Positions 1 through 7,524 of a stretch of 64,000 nucleotides of DNA are shown here, one piece after another (positions within the stretch are counted from its first letter, which is position 1; each line of letters starts with the position of its first letter). This DNA comes from Flavobacterium nitrogenifigens (GTDB lineage: Bacteria; Bacteroidota; Bacteroidia; Flavobacteriales; Flavobacteriaceae): positions 372,001-436,000 of the forward strand of contig NZ_QJRI01000182.1 of assembly GCF_003254565.1 (NCBI RefSeq), in the 5' to 3' direction. A program made the position numbers and the translations under genes. The notes under the pieces were generated by a model. It did no database searches. It worked only from the letters and a program-made list of their open reading frames with translations, and was not told the origin of the DNA.

Positions 1-257
1 GCTTTCATGTCGGCTTCGATTTTTGGATTTTTAGTAGTAAACACTTTTAAGTAATCCAATTTTTTGATAAGAGCAATATATTGCTGCGTCTCTTTATCTG
101 AAGCGTCAGTTTTTACTTTGCTCATTAAATCAAACATTTTTTTGTTTACAATTACTGAGGTTACATCATCTTGACCATCAAATTTATCGAAAGCACTTTG
201 TGCATAAAAAGTGGTAGAAACGAATGCGAAGACTAAAGTTATAATGAAATTTCTCAT
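1..257 (-). CDS. DUF4252 family protein, 3' end outside window
   Basis: This is the N-terminal ~85 residues of an exported protein. The ATG is at 257, and translation starts with a hydrophobic signal peptide (MRNFIITLVFAFVSTTFYA) followed by a segment typical of DUF4252 proteins (FDKFDGQDDVTSVIVNKKMF). The gene runs off the left edge. It lies 16 nt after the small membrane protein gene and the ECF sigma factor gene, the usual Flavobacteria order sigma / membrane protein / DUF4252, so the three are probably one operon. The molecular function of DUF4252 proteins is not known. Confidence 0.8.
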   Translation of the reverse strand, partial: MRNFIITLVFAFVSTTFYAQSAFDKFDGQDDVTSVIVNKKMFDLMSKVKTDASDKETQQYIALIKKLDYLKVFTTKNPKIEADMK

Positions 258-273
258 GATTATTTTTGTTTAA

Positions 274-735
274 TTACTGTTTAAAGATTTTGTTTTTTGA
301 TTGTTCGTATTCTTTAATGTAGTGTACACTTTCAATACCCACATTAACATTGTTTGATAATAAAGCCAAAGCTTTTTGAGTCGCTTTTAGCGCTTCTTCG
401 GGATCATCATAAGTTCCTAATTCTGTTTGCGAAGCTACTGCAGTAGTATCATTTTTTTCGCTAACAAAAAAGTAAGTTCCGATTCCGAGCAAAACAACAG
501 CAGAAGCTGCAATCGATAACCACGCCACATTTCGTTTCTTAGTTTGTAGTGGAATCTCATACGTTGATTTCTGTTCTTTTGCTTGAGAGAAATAGCCAAA
601 CATAGGTTTGTACTGCTCCAAATGCTGCGCAACATTTGATGAAGAAAAGTATTCTTTTAATTGATTTTCTTCAGCAATAGAAGTTTCTCCCTGAAAGTAT
701 TTTTCTAATATCTCTTCTATTTTATTTGGTTCCAT
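274..735 (-). CDS. Single-pass membrane protein, putative anti-sigma partner
   Basis: A 153-residue protein. Residues 1-65 are hydrophilic and acidic, a single transmembrane helix lies at about 69-91, and a ~60-residue tail follows. Its start overlaps the end of the sigma factor gene by 14 nt, which suggests translational coupling. The N-terminal half (EEILEKYFQGETSIAEE) resembles the short cytoplasmic segment of Bacteroidota anti-sigma factors. No FecR or zinc anti-sigma motif is visible, so the anti-sigma role is inferred from gene order and topology. Confidence 0.7.
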   Translation of the reverse strand: MEPNKIEEILEKYFQGETSIAEENQLKEYFSSSNVAQHLEQYKPMFGYFSQAKEQKSTYEIPLQTKKRNVAWLSIAASAVVLLGIGTYFFVSEKNDTTAVASQTELGTYDDPEEALKATQKALALLSNNVNVGIESVHYIKEYEQSKNKIFKQ

Positions 736-1231
736 AAAGGTGTGTATTTGTCATTGATTCTCTAATTTTTTTTCTTGCTCTCGAAAGTGCCACTCGTATT
801 GCGGTTTCGTTCATATTTACGATTTTGGCTATTTCTTCAAATTCATATTGTTCAACATCCCGCAGCTGAATTAATAGCTGCATTTGTTCGGGCATTTCGT
901 TTATAATTTTTTCAACCCATTCTAAACTGTCTTGATCCTCCAGTTTTTTATCCAATTGCGGCTGCCGATCGGTAAAATTATTATGAACAATTTGCAGATT
1001 ACTTGCTCTTTTAGATTTTAGCTGATCGAGACAATAATTTTTAGTCATTGTCATGGCCAATGCTTCGACGCTATTGTAGCTTTGCAGATTATCTTTTTTA
1101 TTCCATAATTTTACCATTACTTCCTGAGTTGCATCTTCTGCTTCTTCAGTGCTGGTAAGCAATCTTTTTGCCAGACGAAAAACTTTGTCTTTGAAAGGAT
1201 TTATTAATTCTATAAATACAACTTGGTTCAT
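722..1231 (-). CDS. RNA polymerase ECF sigma factor
   Basis: A 169-residue sigma-70 family factor of the extracytoplasmic-function group. Region 2 spans about residues 8-75 (EEAEDATQEVMVKLW is the typical core). Region 4 spans about 112-162 (FEEIAKIVNMNETAIRVALS is the helix-turn-helix). There is no region 1 or 3. It is first in a probable operon with an overlapping membrane protein (likely its regulator) and a DUF4252 protein. The regulon cannot be read from the sequence. Confidence 0.93.
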   Translation of the reverse strand: MNQVVFIELINPFKDKVFRLAKRLLTSTEEAEDATQEVMVKLWNKKDNLQSYNSVEALAMTMTKNYCLDQLKSKRASNLQIVHNNFTDRQPQLDKKLEDQDSLEWVEKIINEMPEQMQLLIQLRDVEQYEFEEIAKIVNMNETAIRVALSRARKKIRESMTNTHLYGTK

Positions 1232-1397
1232 TAATCTGATGGTTAATCGTTAGCTTATATATTCAAGACGAGGCACAATTCTATTTGTTACAAGAAAAAT
1301 TAAAATACTTTTTTATGTAAAAAAAATACTGCTTTAATGATGAAGCTAAAACTAAAGATAGTACTTTTACGTTTATACCACTAAGAATTAAAATAAT

Positions 1398-2855
1398 ATG
1401 AAAACAACTTTAAAGAGCGTTCTTTTTCTCTTTTTATTTACATTTTCTTTACAGTCTTGTGAAGATCAGGATGATGTTGCTGCTCCAGCAGATTTGCAGA
1501 TTAATAGTTTTATCTGGAGAGGATTGAATGAAGTTTACTTATGGCAGCAAGATGTGCCAAATCTGGCTGATGGACGTAATTTGCAACCAGATTTCGATCA
1601 GTTTTTGAGAGGATACTCTAATCCTGAAGATTTGTTTCAAAATTTATTGAATAAGCCAGTCAGCAAATATCCAAACGGAGATGCAATTGACCGTTTCAGC
1701 TGGATTGTTAACGATTATACGGTTCTTGAGCAGGAACTAAGCGGTGTTACAAAAAATAATGGTGTCGATTTTAGGTTGAGCCGAGTGGCTTCAGGATCAA
1801 ATGATGTGGTGGGTTTTGTGCGATACATTATACCAAATTCTGATGCTTCTACAAAAGCAATTAAACGCGGTGATTTGTTTACAAGTGTGAACGGAACAAA
1901 ACTTACTGTTTCTAATTATCAGCAACTACTATTAAATCAGGATAGTTATACTTTAGATTTGGCAGATTATAACGGAACGAGTTATGTTTTAAACGGAAAA
2001 TCGGTTGCCTTAACTAAAACTGTCTTAGAGGAAAATCCAATTTTTATTAATAAAGTGATTACTTCGGGAAGCCACAAAATTGGTTATTTAATGTACAATG
2101 GTTTTTATCCAGGCTATGATGATAAATTGAATCAGGCTTTTGGCGAATTGAAATCGCAAGGCATAACTGATTTGGTTTTAGATCTTAGATACAATGGGGG
2201 TGGAGCTGTTACATCTGCAATTAGGCTCTCTAGTATGATCACTGGACAGTTTGATACTCAGATTTTTGCAAAAACGCAATTTAATACTAAATGGATGAAA
2301 GATCTTACTTCTGAAGACATGGAAAGTTTGAATTATAGATTTGTTAATAATATTGATGGAAAAGCATTAAACAGTTTAAATTTAAGTACAGTCTATATTA
2401 TTACTACTGCGAGTACAGCATCTGCAAGCGAATTGATTGTAAATGGATTAAAACCTTATATTAACGTAGTTCAGGTTGGAGAAACTACAACGGGTAAAAA
2501 TGTTGGGTCGTATACAATTTATGATTCTGAAACTTTGTTCACTAAAAAAGGAATCAATCCAAATCATAAATATGCGATGCAGCCTTTAGTCTTTAAAATC
2601 TCAAACTCTGCAGGTTTTGGTGATTACCAGCAAGGTTTACAGCCAACGTATCAACAGTACGAAAGAGTAAGTACTTATGGCGTTTTAGGTGATGCCTCAG
2701 AGCCTTTGCTTAATTTGACTATTTCAAAAATTACGGGAACTACTGCCAAAAGAACTTTTGATGATGCGGTACCAAATACACCTTATTTGACAGATTCAAA
2801 AATTATAAATGGATTAAGACACGGAATGTATTTTCAAAATGGTCCAAAAAACTAA
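1398..2855 (+). CDS. S41 family peptidase, lipoprotein (C-terminal processing protease type)
   Basis: A 485-residue secreted serine protease. A signal peptide ends in the lipobox LQSC (Cys21), so it is probably an outer-membrane or periplasmic lipoprotein. The middle contains a PDZ-like region (about 95-200), then the S41 core: a YLMYNGF strand, the LVLDLRYNGGGA motif, the nucleophile region TASTASASELI (about 336-346) and the GETTTGKNVGS segment with the catalytic lysine (about 367). It is monocistronic, with a hairpin terminator at 2871. This is the standalone Bacteroidota S41 lipoprotein type; its substrate is unknown. Confidence 0.9.
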   Translation: MKTTLKSVLFLFLFTFSLQSCEDQDDVAAPADLQINSFIWRGLNEVYLWQQDVPNLADGRNLQPDFDQFLRGYSNPEDLFQNLLNKPVSKYPNGDAIDRFSWIVNDYTVLEQELSGVTKNNGVDFRLSRVASGSNDVVGFVRYIIPNSDASTKAIKRGDLFTSVNGTKLTVSNYQQLLLNQDSYTLDLADYNGTSYVLNGKSVALTKTVLEENPIFINKVITSGSHKIGYLMYNGFYPGYDDKLNQAFGELKSQGITDLVLDLRYNGGGAVTSAIRLSSMITGQFDTQIFAKTQFNTKWMKDLTSEDMESLNYRFVNNIDGKALNSLNLSTVYIITTASTASASELIVNGLKPYINVVQVGETTTGKNVGSYTIYDSETLFTKKGINPNHKYAMQPLVFKISNSAGFGDYQQGLQPTYQQYERVSTYGVLGDASEPLLNLTISKITGTTAKRTFDDAVPNTPYLTDSKIINGLRHGMYFQNGPKN

Positions 2856-2870
2856 AATACAATAAATAGA

Positions 2871-2900
2871 AAAGGCTTTCAGAAATGAAAGCCTTTTCCA
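2871..2900. terminator. Bidirectional hairpin terminator
   Basis: A 10-bp perfect stem (AAAGGCTTTC / GAAAGCCTTT) with a 6-nt loop lies between the convergent S41 peptidase and BtuG-like genes. T-rich or A-rich tracts flank it on both sides, so it can serve both directions. Confidence 0.85.
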
Positions 2901-2935
2901 TAAAAAAAAAACAAAAACTAATTCTAAAGGTAAAA

Positions 2936-4009
2936 TTAATCGTTAAAGTAGAATCCGTTTGGACCTAAACCAACAGTTAATTCTTTTAATAAGCTTCCGC
3001 TTAAGTTATAAATGTATGCTTTACTGCTTGAAGCGAAATCACCACCGTCTGCAACAAAGATTCTATCATTTTTTACTGCAAAACCGTACATTTTTCCATA
3101 CTGAGAAGTTGAGCTGTATTGGAAAATTGGAGTTGTAGAAGCTGAGGTTGCTGTGTAATCTATAGCGTAAACTGCAGTTTCTAGAGTATAGTATATTTTA
3201 TTGTTGTAAATGTCTAGGTTTTTAACACCATCAAGAGACTCAGGGAAAGTAATTTTGCTAATAGAATTGTCAGATAATTTTACTTTTACAATTTCACTTC
3301 TTTCTCCGTATGAACTTCTAATTGTGTATAAAATTCCATCTTTAATTTCCATCGTGTCTGCTCCTGCACCAATAGTTACAGGAGTTTCAAGCTTATTTGT
3401 CGCTGTATTCACTATAAGTAATTTGTCGTTGTTGTAAGGTTCAGTCACATATAGCTTATTGTTATAAATTTCAATATGATTAGCAGTTGTGTTTAGCGCA
3501 ATTGTAGATTCTACTTTGTTGGTCGCTAAATTGATCACAGCGATAAAATCATCGGTATTACCAGCTGGATTTGTTTTAGACCAATACGTATTGGCATTAG
3601 TCACATAAGCTTTTCCGTCTTTTACAACACCATATCTTGGAGTAATTAAACCAGTTTCAATTTTTGCTACAAGTTTAAATGTATAACGGTTTACTACATT
3701 TATTACGTTAGATCCACCAGCAATGATATATGCTTTGTCTCCATCAAAAAAGATATTTTGAAGATATTTTCCAACAAAATCAGAACCATTTACAGTATTG
3801 TATACATCTTTAGTGAAAGTATTTAAATCGTCGCTAACGAAAGAAACAGAACCTCCATCAGTAAAATTTCCCTCGTTTAAGATGAAAATTCCATTATCAT
3901 AAGCTCCTTTTGGATCATTTGAGACATCGTCATTTGAGTTATCGTCATTAGAACAAGAAACAAAAAGCGAAACGCTAAGTGCTACTAAAAATAATCTAGT
4001 TAATTTCAT
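2936..4009 (-). CDS. btuG: BtuG-like surface beta-propeller lipoprotein (DUF5074/YncE type)
   Basis: A 357-residue lipoprotein with signal peptide and lipobox VSCS (Cys19), followed by an acidic linker (NDDNSNDDVSND) typical of surface export signals in Bacteroidota. The rest consists of repeated propeller blades of the YncE type (e.g. AVINLATNKVEST, LIVNTATNKLETP). It lies directly downstream of the riboswitch-controlled TonB receptor gene. In Bacteroides, BtuG is a surface propeller that binds cobalamin very tightly and hands it to BtuB, so gene context supports the same role here. Propeller proteins are divergent, so orthology is inferred from fold and locus rather than from specific binding residues. 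Confidence 0.75.
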   Translation of the reverse strand: MKLTRLFLVALSVSLFVSCSNDDNSNDDVSNDPKGAYDNGIFILNEGNFTDGGSVSFVSDDLNTFTKDVYNTVNGSDFVGKYLQNIFFDGDKAYIIAGGSNVINVVNRYTFKLVAKIETGLITPRYGVVKDGKAYVTNANTYWSKTNPAGNTDDFIAVINLATNKVESTIALNTTANHIEIYNNKLYVTEPYNNDKLLIVNTATNKLETPVTIGAGADTMEIKDGILYTIRSSYGERSEIVKVKLSDNSISKITFPESLDGVKNLDIYNNKIYYTLETAVYAIDYTATSASTTPIFQYSSTSQYGKMYGFAVKNDRIFVADGGDFASSSKAYIYNLSGSLLKELTVGLGPNGFYFND

Positions 4010-4013
4010 TATA

Positions 4014-5867
4014 TTAAAATTTAAGGTTTAAGTACAAATTAAAATTTCTTCCTGGCATTGGTCTGTATTCTAGACTTTGATAAAATGTATTCCAAAGATT
4101 TAAAACCTGAAATCCTATTTTAAAAGAAGATAAAAGTTTAAAATCGTAATCAATTCCAATGTTTGACACGTTGTAGGCATCAACAATTTTCTCAGGATCA
4201 TTGTCAGATTGTGTATAGACAAAGCCATTATAAAGAAATTGATAATAGGCAGAAATGTTTTTTCTTGAATAAGCCACAGAAGCCGTAACTTTATTAAAAG
4301 GGACAAAAAACAACTGTTTTTTAGTTTCAACATTCTCTGAAACGGTATAAGCGTAAGTTGCATTTGCTGTCAGGTTGTTTTGTCCAAAACTTTTTTTCCA
4401 GCCTAACAATGTTTCTGCTCCATAGCTATTTACCTTGTCTGTGTTTTGTGGCATCCAAATTCCATTTGTTCCAGGAACCCATCTCAGCAAATCTTTTATC
4501 TTCATGTAATAAAAGGTCTGCGTTATATTAAAATTGTAAAAAGTAAAAACATTTCCTATTTCTGCCTGATACGAACTTTCAGGTTTTAAATCTGGATTTC
4601 CGCCTTCTTCCCAATACAAATCATTAAAAGTTGGAATCCTGAAATTTCGGGATGCATTCAGCTTCAGATTGTATAGTTTTCTAAACTGATAAGAAGACCC
4701 AACAGAAAATAGGAGTGGAGATTTATAGTTGTCTGTAAATTCTTTGCGAATGCCAAATTCATTTTTCCAATCAGGCGAAGCGTCTTGTTTAATAAGTAAA
4801 GCGGCAGAACTTATTTCTCTCACATTATCACCAAAGCCAGAACCATATCCTTTAGTTCGATTATAGTCTAAGATTCCGTTAACTTGCAATGATTTGAATA
4901 ACTGATATCCTAAATCTGCTTTTGTGATAAAGCTTTCGGTTTTTCCGTAAGTATAAATATTGCTCGAATTATCTGCATAATACTGATAGTTCTCAAAAAT
5001 ATATGCAGTTTTTAAATTGGTTGTAAACTTCCCAAAGTTACCGTCATATTCAAGTAAGTTCCGATTGAAGCCATTTACGTATTTGCTTTTCATTTCCGAT
5101 TCGGAAACTAAAGAAGTATTTCTATCTGTATTTGAGGTTTGCGTATATAATTTTAGAATATTTTTGGCATTAATTTTATAGCCCGCATTGGCACTTAGGG
5201 TAATAACATCATATTGGCCATTTTGATTCCAGCGCTGTTCGCCTTTCCAGTTGTATTGATTTAGATATTTATAATCGTTAGTCGAACTGTTTTTTGAAAG
5301 TCCGATTTGAGCGCTCCATTTTTTGTTAGAAATAGAAGTTTTGTAATTGACTCCAATTGTATTGAAACTTCCGTAGTCTAGTCTTAAATTATTCTCAAAA
5401 CGATTAGAAAATAACAAATCATTGTTTAAATGCACGGTTCCTCCAACTGCTCCACTTCCGTAAATAACACTTCCGCCACCTGCTTTTACACTTATCGAAT
5501 TGTAATCAGAACCCGATATGGTATTGAAATCAGTGCTTCCGTTCATCTGAGAATTAATGTTTATTCCGTTCCAGATTACTGCGGTTTGAGAAGAAGTCGT
5601 TCCTCTAAAAGCTACTGTAGATAACATTCCGCGCCCATATTCTTTAAAATAAATCGTAGAATTAAAGTTTAATAAATCGGTTAGGAGAGCTTCATTTTTG
5701 CCAATAACAGAATCGTTTAATTTTAAAACAGATTGTGAAACCGAATAGGATTTTAAATTTTTGTCTGAAACCAATACTTCTTTCAAACTGGTAATAGAAT
5801 CGTTTTGCGCCGAAATAATCTGGCACATCGCAAATAAACAAAAAGCAAAAAGTCGTTTTAAAGTCAT
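4014..5867 (-). CDS. btuB: TonB-dependent outer-membrane cobalamin receptor (BtuB type)
   Basis: A 617-residue outer-membrane receptor. It has a signal peptide (MTLKRLFAFCLFAMCQIISA), a plug domain (about 20-150, with VAFRGTTSSQTAVIWNGI and a GSGAVGGTVHL segment) and a ~460-residue beta-barrel ending in aromatic residues (LNLKF). The open frame extends upstream to 5990, but that extension lies inside the cobalamin riboswitch, so the ATG at 5867 is preferred. Riboswitch control and the surrounding cob genes argue for corrinoid rather than siderophore uptake. It is cotranscribed with the BtuG-like gene 4 nt downstream. Confidence 0.9.
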   Translation of the reverse strand: MTLKRLFAFCLFAMCQIISAQNDSITSLKEVLVSDKNLKSYSVSQSVLKLNDSVIGKNEALLTDLLNFNSTIYFKEYGRGMLSTVAFRGTTSSQTAVIWNGININSQMNGSTDFNTISGSDYNSISVKAGGGSVIYGSGAVGGTVHLNNDLLFSNRFENNLRLDYGSFNTIGVNYKTSISNKKWSAQIGLSKNSSTNDYKYLNQYNWKGEQRWNQNGQYDVITLSANAGYKINAKNILKLYTQTSNTDRNTSLVSESEMKSKYVNGFNRNLLEYDGNFGKFTTNLKTAYIFENYQYYADNSSNIYTYGKTESFITKADLGYQLFKSLQVNGILDYNRTKGYGSGFGDNVREISSAALLIKQDASPDWKNEFGIRKEFTDNYKSPLLFSVGSSYQFRKLYNLKLNASRNFRIPTFNDLYWEEGGNPDLKPESSYQAEIGNVFTFYNFNITQTFYYMKIKDLLRWVPGTNGIWMPQNTDKVNSYGAETLLGWKKSFGQNNLTANATYAYTVSENVETKKQLFFVPFNKVTASVAYSRKNISAYYQFLYNGFVYTQSDNDPEKIVDAYNVSNIGIDYDFKLLSSFKIGFQVLNLWNTFYQSLEYRPMPGRNFNLYLNLKF

Positions 5868-5905
5868 AATTTCTACACTCTTTTTCCCGAGAGTTCGATA
5901 AATTG

Positions 5906-6087
5906 TTACAAAGGCAGGTCTCCTGGCTTGCGTCTTGCTGTTTACCTTCCCATTCGCCGTGGCGTAACAGTGGTTTGTAGTTAACAGCAAGCATTCGTTA
6001 TGAACTTAGCTTACAGTTGCGGGTACAGCTCAAGAATTTACTTGATTCCCTTTTAATGCGTTTTTAAATCAAAAACACAACCTTAAT
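5906..6087 (-). ncRNA. Cobalamin riboswitch
   Basis: On the minus strand this leader contains the conserved cobalamin aptamer blocks in order: AAAAGGGAATC, GAGCTGTACCCGCAACTGTA, a GCCAC-type segment, TGGGAAGG, and the B12 box AAGCCAGGAGACCTGCC (plus-strand positions about 5913-5930). It sits in the 5' leader of btuB, ~40 nt upstream of the ATG. A small hairpin (ACTCT / AGAGT) between the aptamer and the start codon could form the expression platform by hiding the translation start. The exact ends of the P1 helix are approximate. Confidence 0.95.
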
Positions 6088-6093
6088 TTGCTG

Positions 6094-6126
6094 CAAAGAT
6101 AAAGTTAAAAATATTGATTATTCAAA
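6094..6126 (-). promoter_or_regulatory. Promoter of the btuB riboswitch transcript
   Basis: On the minus strand a Bacteroidota-type -7 box TATCTTTG (6101-6094) lies 21 nt downstream of a TTTG -33 element (around 6125). The predicted transcript would start about 6087, just ahead of the first riboswitch block. This indicates that the btuB-btuG unit has its own promoter and is not only read through from cobC. Confidence 0.6.
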
Positions 6127-6165
6127 TTTGTTTTGCGTTTCATGAAAAATTATAAATTATTTGCA

Positions 6166-6699
6166 TTAAAAATCGATTTTTATAACTTCTCCGAAATCAA
6201 CTTTATTATTGAAAGCTTCCTTTAATGGCAGTGAACTCTGGTGGCAAAGAATGCTTCTAATGATTCCTGCGTGAGCAACAATAACAATTGGCTGATTTAT
6301 TTTTGAAATGGTATCAGATAAAAATTGACCAACTCTTTCATGTAATTCAATAAAGGATTCTCCATTTGAAACTTTGATATTTACAAAATCTTCCATCCAT
6401 GGATTGAGTTCTTCAGACGGAATATCGTTCCAGCTTTTCAATTCCCAATCTCCAAAATTCATTTCTTTTAAGCGCTCGTCTTCCTGATAAGAAATGGTTT
6501 TGATATTATCTTGAATGTGCTTAGCTAAAATAACGCATCGCTTTAATGGACTTGAAAAAACAATTGCCTCAGAAGGAAGTTCAGAAATAATTCTGCTAAA
6601 AATTTCATCAAAAGGTTCAGCAATATCAACATCTGACTGCCCGTAACAGATTCCTTTTTCGCAGACAGTTTCGGTATGGCGAACTAAATAAATTTCCAT
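6166..6699 (-). CDS. cobC: Alpha-ribazole phosphatase (histidine phosphatase family)
   Basis: A 177-residue enzyme that removes the phosphate from alpha-ribazole-5'-phosphate or adenosylcobalamin-5'-phosphate in nucleotide-loop assembly. It carries the phosphatase signature near the N terminus (LVRHTE) and the second catalytic histidine in VAHAGIIRS. The start at 6699 (MEIYLVRHTE) fits the family; the longer frame to 6759 would run deep into cobS. With this start it still overlaps cobS by 16 nt, indicating coupled translation. General phosphoglycerate mutase relatives share this fold, but the cob context decides the call. Confidence 0.88.
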   Translation of the reverse strand: MEIYLVRHTETVCEKGICYGQSDVDIAEPFDEIFSRIISELPSEAIVFSSPLKRCVILAKHIQDNIKTISYQEDERLKEMNFGDWELKSWNDIPSEELNPWMEDFVNIKVSNGESFIELHERVGQFLSDTISKINQPIVIVAHAGIIRSILCHQSSLPLKEAFNNKVDFGEVIKIDF

Positions 6700-7469
6700 A
6701 AAAATAAAATGCTTAAATAAAATACCACTTCGCAAACCTGTTGTGTCGCTCCAAGACAATCTCCTGTATAACCGTCAATCCATTTTTGAAAATATCGCGC
6801 TAAAAAATATCGCGTTATAAAAACAGGAATTATAGCAAGAAGAAATTTCAAATTAAAATAAGAAAATACAAGTAACGGAATTAATCCAAAAAAGAATGAC
6901 CCAAAAACTTCTTTCCAACTGTATTGTTTTGCAATTGGCTTGCTTTTGCTTGAAGCATCATCACGAGAATATTCGTGTGTAAAAATAATGCTTATTGCTG
7001 CCAAACGGCTCAAAGAATGAACAGAAACAAATAAAAGGAAAACTAGTAAAATGTTATTAGTGAAAAGTAAAATGGATTCTGAAAGCAGTTTGAATTTTAA
7101 TAGAAAAAGTAAAACCAATCCGATTGCTCCATAGGCACCAATCGCGCTATCTTTCATAATCATCAAGATTTTTTCCTTGGTCCAGCCTCCACCAAATCCA
7201 TCACAGACATCGGCAAAACCGTCTTCATGAAATGCACCAGTAGTTAAAATAGAAGCAATAATCGCTAATATAACAGCAATTTCTGTTGAAAGAAAAAATG
7301 AAAAAAGATAAAAAGCCAGAAAGGAAATACTCCCGACAATCCATCCAATAAAAGGAAAATATCTTGTGGCTTTATTTAAATAATCTGGATGATGCGTAAT
7401 GTTTTTTGGACACGGAATTCTGGTGTAAAACATTAAGCAGGTGAAGAAAATGTGTAGTTCTTTTTTCAT
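6684..7469 (-). CDS. cobS: Adenosylcobinamide-GDP ribazoletransferase (cobalamin synthase)
   Basis: A 261-residue integral membrane enzyme that joins adenosylcobinamide-GDP to alpha-ribazole (phosphate). It has several hydrophobic helices and the characteristic acidic motif FHEDGFADVCDGFGGG (about 80-97), thought to bind metal, followed by KDSAIGAYGA. The C terminus includes DGYTGDCLGATQQ, another conserved family block. It sits between bluB-cobT and cobC in the same direction and overlaps cobC by 16 nt. Confidence 0.95.
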   Translation of the reverse strand: MKKELHIFFTCLMFYTRIPCPKNITHHPDYLNKATRYFPFIGWIVGSISFLAFYLFSFFLSTEIAVILAIIASILTTGAFHEDGFADVCDGFGGGWTKEKILMIMKDSAIGAYGAIGLVLLFLLKFKLLSESILLFTNNILLVFLLFVSVHSLSRLAAISIIFTHEYSRDDASSKSKPIAKQYSWKEVFGSFFFGLIPLLVFSYFNLKFLLAIIPVFITRYFLARYFQKWIDGYTGDCLGATQQVCEVVFYLSILFLWKFI

Positions 7470-7524
7470 TTAAAAGATTGATAATTATAATTTAAGACTG
7501 TAAACTGAGACCGAGACTGTTAAA

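Noticed and set aside
5868-5990. Longer start for the BtuB gene
   Set aside because: The extra codons lie inside the cobalamin riboswitch and would hide the signal peptide.
5692-5994. 100-codon minus-strand frame across the btuB start
   Set aside because: It is a frame-shifted shadow of btuB and the riboswitch with no protein-like features.
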